DNA from: an uncultured Caulobacteraceae bacterium
GTDB taxonomy: Bacteria; Pseudomonadota; Alphaproteobacteria; Caulobacterales; Caulobacteraceae
Reading direction: 5' to 3'
DNA length: 50,529 nucleotides
NCBI GenBank assembly: GCA_903929535.1
Contig: CAIYVC010000130.1
Location: 1-50,529 of the forward strand
Under the pieces are notes generated by a model. That model was not told the origin of the DNA. It worked only from the letters and a program-made list of their open reading frames with translations, and searched no databases. Of this stretch, positions 16,276-23,170 are shown one piece after another (within the stretch, counting starts at the first letter, position 1; every line of letters starts with the position of its first letter). The position numbers and the translations under genes are program-made.

Positions 16276-17532
16276 ATGGCAGGGCAATCCGCCCCCACTC
16301 AGCATCGCCGTCTGACTCAGATGGAAGCGGACGCGATTTGCGCCCGCCACGATCGGCTTTGGGCAGCTCGGCCCGGCGGCGCCCGCGCCGTGTTCGCTTG
16401 GCATGACCTGACCGGCCTGGATCTGTCCGGACGCAACCTGTCTGACGCTGACTTCACCTGCGCGGTGATGAACGACTGTCGTCTGGTGGGCACGCGGCTG
16501 GATCACGCCATCTTCTTCTGCGCCGACATGCAGCACGCCGACCTGTCGGAGGCGAGCCTCAAGCGGGCCGATCTGCGCGGGGCCTGTCTGCGGGGGGCGG
16601 ACCTGACCGCCGCCGACATGTTCGAGGCGGACCTGCGCGAAGGCTCCATCGCCGCCGCCGATCCCAAGATGGGCTTCCGCATGCTGGAGCATGGCCGCCG
16701 CCTGAGCGAGGCCCAGGGCGCGATCCTGGCCGGCGCCAATCTTGAGCGGTCGCGCATGTCCGGGATCATCGCCATGCGGGCGGACTTCACCGACGCGGTG
16801 CTCAAGGACGCCAAGCTGGTGCGCGCCAACCTGAAGCAATGCTCGATGTCGGGCTGCAACATGGCCGGGGCGGACCTGTCCGGCGCCGATCTGGCGGGGG
16901 CGGACCTGCGCGACGCGGTGATGGTGGGCGCGACGCTCAACTCCTGCAGCTTCGACGGCGCCCAGATGGAAGGGGCCCTGACCGACAAGCCGAACCGCGA
17001 CGCGCCGCTTCTGCCTTATGGCGACATGCTGCGCGCCCATGCCCTCTGGTGCGAGACCCAGGGGACGCAAGGGGCGCCTTCGGTGTTCGACGGGGCGGAC
17101 CTGCGCACCCTGGCTTCGATCAAGGGCTACAACCTGACCGCCCTGTCCGCGAAGGGCGCGATCTTCTACGGCCTGGATATGGAAGGCGTGCAGCTTCAAG
17201 GCGCGCAGCTACAGGGAGCGGACCTGCGCGGGTGTAACCTGCGCCGGGCGGATTTGCGCGGCGCGCGCATGAGCCGGGTCAAGCTGGCCGGGGCAGACCT
17301 GCGCGAAGCCCAGATGGGGCCCCTGCTGCTGGGCAGCGATCGGGTGCTGCCGTGTGACCTGTCGCGCGCCTCGATCAAAGGCGTGGACCTGCGCGGGGCG
17401 GACCTGCGCCGAGCCGTGCTGAACGACGCCGACCTGTCCCGCTCGGATTTCACCGGGACCAATGTCCGTGAGGCCGAGCTCGAGGGTGTGGTGACCAAGG
17501 GCTGCAAGGGTCTGCAGCTTCCGCCCAAATAA
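16276..17532 (+). CDS. Pentapeptide-repeat protein
   Basis: The 418-residue protein is built mostly of A(D/N)LxX pentapeptide repeats, which fold into a right-handed square beta-helix. One run spans about residues 50-130 (for example LSEASLKRADLRGACLRGADL), a second about 150-235, and a third about 270-415. Non-repeat linkers lie near 130-150 and 236-270. There is no signal peptide or membrane helix, so it is probably cytoplasmic. Some pentapeptide proteins protect DNA gyrase, but most have no known role and nothing here points to a target. It lies 92 bases after the deaminase-like gene. A hairpin beyond its stop serves the opposite strand. Confidence 0.9.
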   Translation: MAGQSAPTQHRRLTQMEADAICARHDRLWAARPGGARAVFAWHDLTGLDLSGRNLSDADFTCAVMNDCRLVGTRLDHAIFFCADMQHADLSEASLKRADLRGACLRGADLTAADMFEADLREGSIAAADPKMGFRMLEHGRRLSEAQGAILAGANLERSRMSGIIAMRADFTDAVLKDAKLVRANLKQCSMSGCNMAGADLSGADLAGADLRDAVMVGATLNSCSFDGAQMEGALTDKPNRDAPLLPYGDMLRAHALWCETQGTQGAPSVFDGADLRTLASIKGYNLTALSAKGAIFYGLDMEGVQLQGAQLQGADLRGCNLRRADLRGARMSRVKLAGADLREAQMGPLLLGSDRVLPCDLSRASIKGVDLRGADLRRAVLNDADLSRSDFTGTNVREAELEGVVTKGCKGLQLPPK

Positions 17533-17562
17533 AAGGCCCTCCTCCCCGGAGGGAGAAGGGCC
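17526..17562 (-). terminator. Rho-independent terminator of hsp20
   Basis: Read on the minus strand, GGCCCT pairs with AGGGCC (17562-17557 with 17540-17535). The inner part is also partly self-complementary, and the T-rich tail TTTTATTT follows at 17534-17527. It lies 24 bases after the hsp20 stop. On the plus strand no T-run follows, so it should mainly end the hsp20 transcript. Confidence 0.7.
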
Positions 17563-17586
17563 GGAACGCTGGGTGGGAAAGGGGCC

Positions 17587-18045
17587 TTAGGCCGCTTTGC
17601 TGGAGCCTTTGATCTGCGGGGCGCCGGTGGCGATCTCGATACGGCGCGGCTTGAGCTGCTCGGGAAGCTGGCGCTCGAGCGAAATGGACAGCAGGCCGTC
17701 CGCAAGGTCGGCGCCCGTCACCACCACATGGTCGGCCAGCTGGAAGCGGCGCTCGAAATTGCGCTCGGCCAGGCCGTGATGAAGGAAGCGGCGCGGCTCG
17801 TCGTTCGCGGGCTTGGAGCCTTGGACGGTGAGGGTGTTTTCCTTGGCCTCGATGTTCAGTTCGGCGGGCTTGAAGCCGGCGACGGCGATCTCGATCCGGT
17901 AGGCGTTCTCGCCCACGGTTTCGATATTGTAGGGCGGATAGCCCGTCGGCCCTTCGCTGCGGGCGGCGGTTTCAAGCAGGGCGGCCAGACGGTCGAAGCC
18001 GACGGCGGAGCGGTACAGGGGCGAAAAATCCACGGTGGTGCGCAT
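17587..18045 (-). CDS. Small heat-shock protein, Hsp20 family
   Basis: An ATP-independent holdase that binds unfolding proteins in the cytoplasm. The 152-residue protein has a short N-terminal arm (VDFSPLYRSAVGFDRL, as in IbpA/HspA-type proteins of alphaproteobacteria). An alpha-crystallin domain at about 38-135 contains YPPYNIETVGENAYRIEIAVAGF, the FERRFQLADHV strand and the ADGLLSISL motif near the end. A short Lys/Ala tail follows. The start ATG at 18045 has an AGGAAG 6 bases upstream that is part of a predicted temperature-sensing hairpin. A sigma-32-type promoter lies about 105 bases upstream and a terminator follows the stop, so the gene is a single heat-shock unit. Confidence 0.95.
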   Translation of the reverse strand: MRTTVDFSPLYRSAVGFDRLAALLETAARSEGPTGYPPYNIETVGENAYRIEIAVAGFKPAELNIEAKENTLTVQGSKPANDEPRRFLHHGLAERNFERRFQLADHVVVTGADLADGLLSISLERQLPEQLKPRRIEIATGAPQIKGSSKAA

Positions 18046-18143
18046 AGAGAGCTTCCTTCTGCATCAGCAAGGTTGCGGTTCATGTGCAGGCTGGGCGACC
18101 CGGATCGGCGTCGCTGCCCGGAGGACCCGAATTCGGCGCCCTC
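18046..18143 (-). promoter_or_regulatory. 5' leader of hsp20 with ROSE-like RNA thermometer
   Basis: Just before the hsp20 start the RNA reads CUUGCU (plus-strand 18071-18066), an 8-base loop, then the Shine-Dalgarno AGGAAG (18057-18052). These pair as C-G, U-A, U-A, G-G, C-G, U-A. The G opposite G inside a UUGCU anti-Shine-Dalgarno is the signature of ROSE thermometers, which mask the ribosome site at low temperature in alphaproteobacterial small heat-shock genes. Farther 5', GCGAC pairs with GTCGC to form another stem, consistent with the multi-hairpin ROSE layout. The leader length of about 100 bases, counted from the predicted promoter, also fits. The folding was done by eye. Confidence 0.6.
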
Positions 18144-18149
18144 GAAGCC

Positions 18150-18178
18150 CATTTAGGAGCCCGTTTTGGCTCCGCAAG
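18150..18178 (-). promoter_or_regulatory. Sigma-32 (RpoH) promoter of hsp20
   Basis: On the minus strand CTTG (18178-18175) is followed after 17 bases by CCTAAATG (18157-18150). The alphaproteobacterial heat-shock consensus is CTTG-N17/18-CYTATNTNNG, so there is one mismatch in the -10 box. The spacing to the gene gives a leader of about 100 bases. A perfect 6-bp inverted repeat, GGAGCC/GGCTCC (18156-18161 and 18168-18173), lies within and at the edge of the spacer. Confidence 0.65.
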
Positions 18179-18283
18179 GGTAGATGCGGTTGAAAATATG
18201 CCGCTTTGACCCCGGCGCCACGCCGCGCTAAGCCGACAGCCGGGCGGGCTCCGGGGGCGGCTGCCGTCCTGGGGTTAAGGTCT

Positions 18284-19195
18284 ATGCAAGCCTGGTCCGC
18301 GCGCTTTTCAAGGCGGGGCATTTGCCTGAACGCGGCTGCAATGGGCGGCCTGCTGCTTGCCGCCTGCGGGCGTAAAAATCGGGCTGCGTCCGCCAACGAT
18401 CCGGCCGCGTTCGGCCCCGCGGGGCCATCGCCGGGGACCCTGGAATGGGCGGCGGCAGGTGACTGGCGCAGCGCCGACGACAAGTCTCACGACATATGGC
18501 GCCATCCCGTGCAGACCCTGCGGTTCTGGGGCCTGAAGCCCGGTATGACGGTGCTGGAGTTCTGGCCGGGGCTGGGCTGGTACAGCGACATCCTCGCCCC
18601 CTATCTGGCCCGCAGTGGTGGCCGGCTGATCGCCGCCCAGTTTCCCGCCGCCGCCAACGATCCCGCTCAGGCCCAGATTCTCAATGCCTACCGCAAGAAG
18701 ATGACCGCCCGCCCGGGCCTTTATGGCGTGCCGCAGATGGAGGACTTCGGCCCCGCCAGCGGCCCACTGGCTGCGTCGGACACCGTCGATCTGGTCCTGT
18801 TTCCCCGCAACCTGAACACCTTCATGGCCGCCGGCATCGCCGACAAGGCCTTCCACGACGCCTTCCGGGCGTTGAAACCCGGCGGGGTGCTGGGCATCGA
18901 GGCGCACCGGGGGACGCCCGGCGGCGTGCAGGACATCCTGGCCACGGACGGCTATGTGCAGGAGGACTATGTGAAGCAGCTAGCTGCCGAGGCCGGTTTC
19001 CGCTTTGACGGCTCCAGCGAGATCAACGCCAATCCCAAGGACAATCACAATCATCCCTACGGCGTCTGGACCCTGCCGCCGACACGGCGGTCGGCGCTGG
19101 TCGGCCAGCCGGACAATCCCAAGTTCGACCACGCCGCCTATGATGCGATTGGCGAAAGCGACCGGATGACCCTACGGTTCATTAAGCCGAAGTAG
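18284..19195 (+). CDS. Exported lipoprotein with class I SAM-methyltransferase domain
   Basis: The 303-residue protein starts at ATG 18284. Its N-terminus has twin arginines in SRRGICL (residues 9-15), a hydrophobic stretch and a lipobox LLAAC with Cys28, so it is predicted to be exported and lipidated. From about residue 55 a methyltransferase-like Rossmann fold follows: a helix with DIWRHPVQTLRFWG, then TVLEFWPGLGWYSDILAPYL (motif I), DTVDLVLFPRNLNTF (motif IV) and FRALKPGGVLGIEAHRG (motif VI). Motif I has Glu in place of the usual Asp and a bulky FWPGLGW loop. Related signal-bearing methyltransferase-like proteins are common in proteobacteria, but their substrates are unknown to me. The SCP2 gene follows after 9 bases. 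Confidence 0.8.
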   Translation: MQAWSARFSRRGICLNAAAMGGLLLAACGRKNRAASANDPAAFGPAGPSPGTLEWAAAGDWRSADDKSHDIWRHPVQTLRFWGLKPGMTVLEFWPGLGWYSDILAPYLARSGGRLIAAQFPAAANDPAQAQILNAYRKKMTARPGLYGVPQMEDFGPASGPLAASDTVDLVLFPRNLNTFMAAGIADKAFHDAFRALKPGGVLGIEAHRGTPGGVQDILATDGYVQEDYVKQLAAEAGFRFDGSSEINANPKDNHNHPYGVWTLPPTRRSALVGQPDNPKFDHAAYDAIGESDRMTLRFIKPK

Positions 19196-19204
19196 AGAGT
19201 TCCC

Positions 19205-19504
19205 GTGGCCACCGTTTCCCAGATCACCGACCGCCTGCGCGCGGCCCTGCAGGGCGAGCCCGGCCTCGGCAAGACCCTCAAGATCGATTTCAAGGGAGAG
19301 GGCGTCATCCATGTCGATGGCGCTCAGGTGACCAACGACGACGCACCCGCCGACTGCACGGTGCTGATCTCCCGCGAGGACCTGGAGGCCATGGCCAAGG
19401 GCGAGCTGGACCCGATGGCGGCGATGATGCGAGGGCGGCTGAAGATCCAGGGCGATATGTCTGTGGCGATGAAGCTGCAGTCCATGCTGCGGACCCGGAA
19501 CTGA
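19205..19504 (+). CDS. SCP2 sterol-carrier domain protein
   Basis: A 99-residue protein consisting only of an SCP2 domain, a small cavity-forming fold that binds lipids or acyl chains. The visible features are TLKIDFKGEGVIHVDG, DCTVLISREDLEAMAKGELDPMAAMMRGRLKIQGDM and an amphipathic C-terminal helix with AMKLQSML. The LDPMAAMMRGRLKIxGD stretch is the most diagnostic. The start is a GTG at 19205, 9 bases after the methyltransferase lipoprotein. The hydrolase follows after 3 bases, so the three genes form one operon. A role in handling a lipid substrate for the neighbouring hydrolase is an inference from context. Confidence 0.88.
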   Translation: MATVSQITDRLRAALQGEPGLGKTLKIDFKGEGVIHVDGAQVTNDDAPADCTVLISREDLEAMAKGELDPMAAMMRGRLKIQGDMSVAMKLQSMLRTRN

Positions 19505-19507
19505 TCG

Positions 19508-20461
19508 ATGCCGGCGGCGCCCCTCACAGCGACCGCCGAGGCTCCTGTTCCGGATGGCGCGCGGGGGTTCTGGTACGAGGGGGCTCGGGGCGCTCGGCTG
19601 CGGGCCGCGATGTTCCCGGCGCCGGGTCCGGCGCGCGGGTCGGTGGTTCTGAGCGGGGGACGCACCGAACCGATCGAGAAGTATTTCGAAGTCATCGGCG
19701 AGTTGCAGCAGCGGGGGTTCGTGGTTCTGGCGCACGACTGGCGCGGCCAGGGTCTGTCGCACCGGATGCTACCCGCCCGCAATCGAGGCCATGCCGAGAG
19801 CTGCGCCGACTTCCTGGGGGACCTGCGTCTGCTGCTGGCGCGCACCCAGGGCGAACTGCCCCGGCCGTGGATCGTGTTCGGCCATTCGATGGGCGGCGCC
19901 CTGTCGGCTCTGGCGGTCGCCAAGGGGGTGGCTGAGTTCGAGGGCGTCTTCCTGTCTGCGCCGATGATGGGCCTGGCGGCGGTGCGCCGGTTCCCTCAGG
20001 GCGCGGCCCTGATCGCCAAGGCCATGCTGGGCGCGGGGCGGGCGGGCCACTATGTCGTGCAGGATAGTTTCGAGCCTCTGCTGGGACCGTTCGAAGGCAA
20101 TATCCTGACCCATGACCGGGGGCGATATGATCGCTACAGTGGCCAACTGGAGGCTTGCCTAGATCTGGCCCTCGGCGGGGTCACTTGGGGGTGGCTGGAT
20201 TTCGCCCTGACCGCCGGTTCGATCCTGGGGCGGACGTCGACCGCCAAGGCCGTGCGGGTTCCGCTGACAATCGTGGCCGCTCAGGAGGATCACCTGGTCC
20301 TGAACGGCCCGTCACGCCGCTTCGCCGAGCGTGCGCCGCAGGGACGGTATGTCGAGATCGCCGGCGCCTACCACGAGGTGCTGATGGAGACCGACGCACG
20401 GCGGGCGCTGGTCTGGGCGGAGTTCGACGCCTTGGCGGACCGTATGGCCCGGCCCGGTTAG
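19508..20461 (+). CDS. Alpha/beta hydrolase, lysophospholipase/monoacylglycerol lipase type
   Basis: The 317-residue hydrolase belongs to the serine aminopeptidase S33/lysophospholipase L2 group. After a short N-terminus come ARGSVVLSGGRTEPIEKYFEV and VLAHDWRGQGLSHR, the nucleophile elbow IVFGHSMGGALS (Ser near residue 127), the acid region VPLTIVAAQEDHLV and the His in EIAGAYHEVLMETD. The DWRGQG and HEVLMETD motifs are typical of monoacylglycerol lipase-like enzymes. There is no clear signal peptide. It is the third gene of the methyltransferase-SCP2-hydrolase operon. Its TAG stop overlaps the TAA stop of the convergent DoxX gene by 4 bases. Confidence 0.9.
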   Translation: MPAAPLTATAEAPVPDGARGFWYEGARGARLRAAMFPAPGPARGSVVLSGGRTEPIEKYFEVIGELQQRGFVVLAHDWRGQGLSHRMLPARNRGHAESCADFLGDLRLLLARTQGELPRPWIVFGHSMGGALSALAVAKGVAEFEGVFLSAPMMGLAAVRRFPQGAALIAKAMLGAGRAGHYVVQDSFEPLLGPFEGNILTHDRGRYDRYSGQLEACLDLALGGVTWGWLDFALTAGSILGRTSTAKAVRVPLTIVAAQEDHLVLNGPSRRFAERAPQGRYVEIAGAYHEVLMETDARRALVWAEFDALADRMARPG

Positions 20462-20874
20462 CGCCTGCGCGGATCGGGCGATGGGACCAGGGCGAAGGGG
20501 CCGTCGCCCAGCATCACCTGAAGGCCCAGGAGCAGGAACCAGACGATCGGCATTTCGGCGCCCGCCTTGGTGAAGAAGAAGCCCGTGCGCACCGACCAAT
20601 ACTGAGCGGCGCCGGCCATCATCGGCATGGCGTAGAGAGCGACATAGCGCGGCGCCACGCCCGGGATCAGCAGCAGGGCGCCCAGGAACTCCACCGACAA
20701 CGTGTAGATCGGCACGATCACCGGATAGCCGTTCTTGATCAGGTTGTTCCACCAGGCGACGATGCCGCCGGGCAGGATGGTGAACTTCCAATAGAGGTGG
20801 GCGATGAACAGCGCGCCCAGCAGCAGGCGCAGCGCAAACGGCGCGTAGTCGCGCAAGGTCGATGGACGCCCCAT
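20458..20874 (-). CDS. DoxX family membrane protein
   Basis: A 138-residue inner-membrane protein with four predicted hydrophobic segments. FALRLLLGALFIAHLYWKF is the DoxX signature helix; the others are around residues 50-70 (VPIYTLSVEFLGALLLIPG), 75-92 and 110-128. An ATG at 20874 matches the conserved MGRPSTLRDYAPFALRLLLG start; the open frame beyond it looks like noise. DoxX-like proteins are linked to redox or thiosulphate metabolism in some bacteria, but most are uncharacterised. It shares overlapping stops with the lipase-like gene and lies 64 bases downstream of hisN on the same strand. Confidence 0.87.
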   Translation of the reverse strand: MGRPSTLRDYAPFALRLLLGALFIAHLYWKFTILPGGIVAWWNNLIKNGYPVIVPIYTLSVEFLGALLLIPGVAPRYVALYAMPMMAGAAQYWSVRTGFFFTKAGAEMPIVWFLLLGLQVMLGDGPFALVPSPDPRRR

Positions 20875-20938
20875 GGTTTCCCCCCGGTCGCGCGTTGGCC
20901 GCGCCTGAGGCCACGATAGTCCCGTCCCGCGCGTTGCG

Positions 20939-21781
20939 CTACGCCGTGCTCGCGGGCTGAAGCAGGGTGAGGGCTTCGTCCAAACAGCGCCGGTCGCCCG
21001 CGGCCAGAACCTGCCCGCCATCGCGGCCAAGGCGGCTACCCCGCCAGTCGGTGACGAAACCGCCGGCGTTCTCGATCACCGGGACGATAGGGTCGATGTC
21101 CCAGACCTTCAGGGCGGTCTCCAGCACCAGGTCGATGGCGCCCAGAGCGATGAGGGCGAAGATGTAGCTGTCGCCGCCCAGGCGCACGAGACGGGCGGCG
21201 GCGCGGGCACGGTTCCAGGCCTCCAGCTCCGGCGGCGTGTAGTAGGCGTGCGGATCGGTGGCGGCGATGGTCGCCTCTGCCAGGGACGCACAGGGGCGCA
21301 CGCGCAGGGGCCGCTCGCCGTCCGGCCGGATCAGGCGCGAGCCGGAGGGTGCGCCGAGGAAGACTTCCTGCAGGTAGGGTTGGCCGATCACCCCAAGCAG
21401 CGGCTCGCCCTGGTAGCGCAAGCCGATCAGATGGGCCCAAAGCGGAATGCCCGCAACGAAGGCGCGGGTGCCGTCGACGGGATCGAGCACCCAGACGAAC
21501 TCGGCGTCGGGACGGTCGGAGCCGTATTCCTCGCCGATCACGCCGTGATCTGGGAAACGCTCGGAGATCAGTTTGCGGATGGCCGCTTCGGCGCCCTTGT
21601 CGGCGACGGTGACCGGATCGAAGTCGGCGGCGGGGCCGGCCTTGTTGTCGATGCCGATTTCGGTGCGGAACAGCGGCAGGGTCACTGCGGCGGCCGCGGC
21701 GTTAAGCGTCTGGATGAAGGTCTCAAGCTCGCCCAGCAGAGCGGGCGGCGGGACGGGGCGGGCGGAAGGTCCTTGCGGCAT
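20939..21781 (-). CDS. hisN: Histidinol-phosphatase, inositol-monophosphatase family
   Basis: HisN dephosphorylates histidinol phosphate in histidine synthesis. The 280-residue protein has the family's metal motifs: DPVTVADKGAEAAIR, GVIGEEYG (metal Glu), WVLDPVDGTRAF (DPxDGT) and WDIDPIVPVIENAGGFVTDWRG near residue 225. Motif order and length fit HisN of alphaproteobacteria rather than SuhB, since WAHLIGLRYQGEPLLGVIGQP and the IVPVIENAGG form are typical. CysQ at 33352 is a distant relative within the same fold. The start ATG at 21781 has no strong ribosome site. Specificity is inferred from similarity alone. Confidence 0.87.
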   Translation of the reverse strand: MPQGPSARPVPPPALLGELETFIQTLNAAAAAVTLPLFRTEIGIDNKAGPAADFDPVTVADKGAEAAIRKLISERFPDHGVIGEEYGSDRPDAEFVWVLDPVDGTRAFVAGIPLWAHLIGLRYQGEPLLGVIGQPYLQEVFLGAPSGSRLIRPDGERPLRVRPCASLAEATIAATDPHAYYTPPELEAWNRARAAARLVRLGGDSYIFALIALGAIDLVLETALKVWDIDPIVPVIENAGGFVTDWRGSRLGRDGGQVLAAGDRRCLDEALTLLQPASTA

Positions 21782-21798
21782 GAGCTAGGCTTAGAGGC

Positions 21799-21816
21799 TT
21801 TCCCCGCCGGGGAAAA
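21799..21816. other. Short GC-stem hairpin between the XRE and hisN genes
   Basis: TTTCCCC and GGGGAAA form a perfect 7-bp stem with a 3-base loop. It lies between the XRE regulator stop and the hisN start, both on the minus strand. There is no T-run after it on either strand, so a terminator role is doubtful; it could be a weak attenuator or just a chance palindrome. Confidence 0.35.
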
Positions 21817-21845
21817 CCGCTTCGCTCAGATTGGCCCAGGCCTGT

Positions 21846-22124
21846 CTAGGCGACCCGGGCGCGGCGCTCGGTCTCGCCTTCGTCTTCCGAGCCGGCCTCC
21901 ACGTCGTCGCCCATACCCTCGAAGAAAGACCCCACCGGAGCCCCCAGGGCCTTGGCCAGCAGCCACAGACGGGCCGCCGAAATGCGGTTGGCTCCGCACT
22001 CGTACTTCTGGATTTGCTGAAAACGCACGCCCACCGCTTCTGCGATCTGTTGCTGCGTTTGGCCGAGCATACGGCGGCGCTGACGAAGGCGCTTGCCGAG
22101 ATGCCGGTCGATTTCGTTCGTCAT
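21846..22124 (-). CDS. XRE-family transcriptional regulator (PraR/PhrR-like)
   Basis: A 92-residue DNA-binding protein. The helix-turn-helix spans about residues 10-65: LGKRLRQRRRMLGQTQQQIAEAVGVRFQQIQKYECGANRISAARLWLLAKALGAPVGSFF. The QQIQKYECGxNRISAxRL stretch is the mark of the alphaproteobacterial PraR/PhrR group, which includes regulators of quorum-sensing, surface and stress genes. An acidic and then basic tail follows. ATG at 22124 gives the conserved MTNEIDRHLG start; an earlier frame-open ATG at 22160 adds twelve weakly coded residues. It is divergent from lpxL (128 bases between starts) and precedes hisN. Its targets are unknown. Confidence 0.88.
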   Translation of the reverse strand: MTNEIDRHLGKRLRQRRRMLGQTQQQIAEAVGVRFQQIQKYECGANRISAARLWLLAKALGAPVGSFFEGMGDDVEAGSEDEGETERRARVA

Positions 22125-22252
22125 GCCTGACGTCCCCGTTCCTGTCCCAACTCGGGACACCGTACCGTTAACAACGCAAGTGCGGCGCCAGCTTTAGTGA
22201 CGCAGGGGGCGTGACAGATTGCGCCGGGGCGCTGCAGCCGCCAAATAGGGCC

Positions 22253-23170
22253 ATGCCCGACGCGCGCGCCTCCCTTTCGCAGGACCTGATCTGGAGGCTG
22301 GAAGCCCTGGGCTTCGACCTTCTGGGCGGCTTCTTCCGCCTCTTGCCGTTGGAGACGGCGTCTTCGCTCGGAGGTGCGGCGTTGCGGTTGCTGGGGCCGC
22401 TCAGCGGAGCGCACAAGACCGCCGACAGCAACCTGCGCATCGCCTTCCCGGATATGCCTAAGGCCGAGCGGGACCGCCTGCTTGTCGCACAGTGGGATAA
22501 CCTCGGTCGGCTGACGGCCGAATTCCAGCTGATGGATCGGCTGACGCCCAATTCTGGCCGGATAGAGATCGTCGGCGCGGAACATCTAAGGGCTGTGGCC
22601 GAGTCGGATCTACCGGCGGTGCTGATCTCCGGCCACTTCTCCAACTGGGAGGTGATGGCGGCGGTGATCGTGCACCTGGGGGTGCGCTGCGACGTGACCT
22701 ACCGGGCGGCCAACAACCCCTATATCGACGCCCGCATCATCGAGACCCGCCGCCGCTATGGGGTGCAGCTGATGGCGCCCAAGGGCGAGACCGGCTCACG
22801 CGAAGTGATGCGCGCCATGGGCAAGGGCATGTCGGTGGCCCTGCTCAACGATCAGAAGTTCAACAAGGGGATCGCCGCGCCCTTCTTCGGCGTCACCGCC
22901 TTCACCGCGCCGGGACCGACCCGGTTCGCCCTGAAGTTCGACTGCCCGATGATCCCGATGTGCGTCGAGCGCACCACCGGCGCCCGCTTCAAGGTGACCA
23001 TCTACGAATCCCTGACCCCACCCCACACCGGTAATCTGGCCGCGGACATTGAAGAGGGCGTGCGCCGGGTCAACGCCTTCATCGAGGCGCGCGTGCGCGA
23101 GCGGCCGGATCAGTGGTTCTGGACCCACAAGCGCTGGCCGGCGGAAGCCTATGCGGCTCTGAAGGACTAG
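22253..23170 (+). CDS. Lipid A lauroyl/myristoyl acyltransferase (LpxL/HtrB family)
   Basis: The 305-residue protein belongs to the late acyltransferases that add secondary acyl chains to lipid A at the inner membrane. It has the catalytic HX4E box in SGHFSNWEVMA near residue 128 and the MSVALLNDQKFNKGIAAPFFG loop near 200, then CVERTTGARFKV and the C-terminal RPDQWFWTHKRWP, which matches the PEQYxWxHRR element. No cleaved signal is seen; an N-terminal amphipathic region (GFDLLGGFFRLLPL) may contact the membrane. The ATG at 22253 is preferred to the GTG at 22211. It is divergent from the XRE regulator and its stop overlaps that of the M23 gene. Confidence 0.92.
   Translation: MPDARASLSQDLIWRLEALGFDLLGGFFRLLPLETASSLGGAALRLLGPLSGAHKTADSNLRIAFPDMPKAERDRLLVAQWDNLGRLTAEFQLMDRLTPNSGRIEIVGAEHLRAVAESDLPAVLISGHFSNWEVMAAVIVHLGVRCDVTYRAANNPYIDARIIETRRRYGVQLMAPKGETGSREVMRAMGKGMSVALLNDQKFNKGIAAPFFGVTAFTAPGPTRFALKFDCPMIPMCVERTTGARFKVTIYESLTPPHTGNLAADIEEGVRRVNAFIEARVRERPDQWFWTHKRWPAEAYAALKD

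Noticed and set aside
17856-18152. Small frame in the hsp20 leader (MNRNLADAEGSS...)
   Set aside because: It runs into hsp20 in the wrong frame and overlaps the predicted thermometer; there is no good ribosome site.
21799-21816. Hairpin as terminator of the XRE gene
   Set aside because: The stem is good but neither strand has a T-run after it; kept only as an unclassified hairpin.
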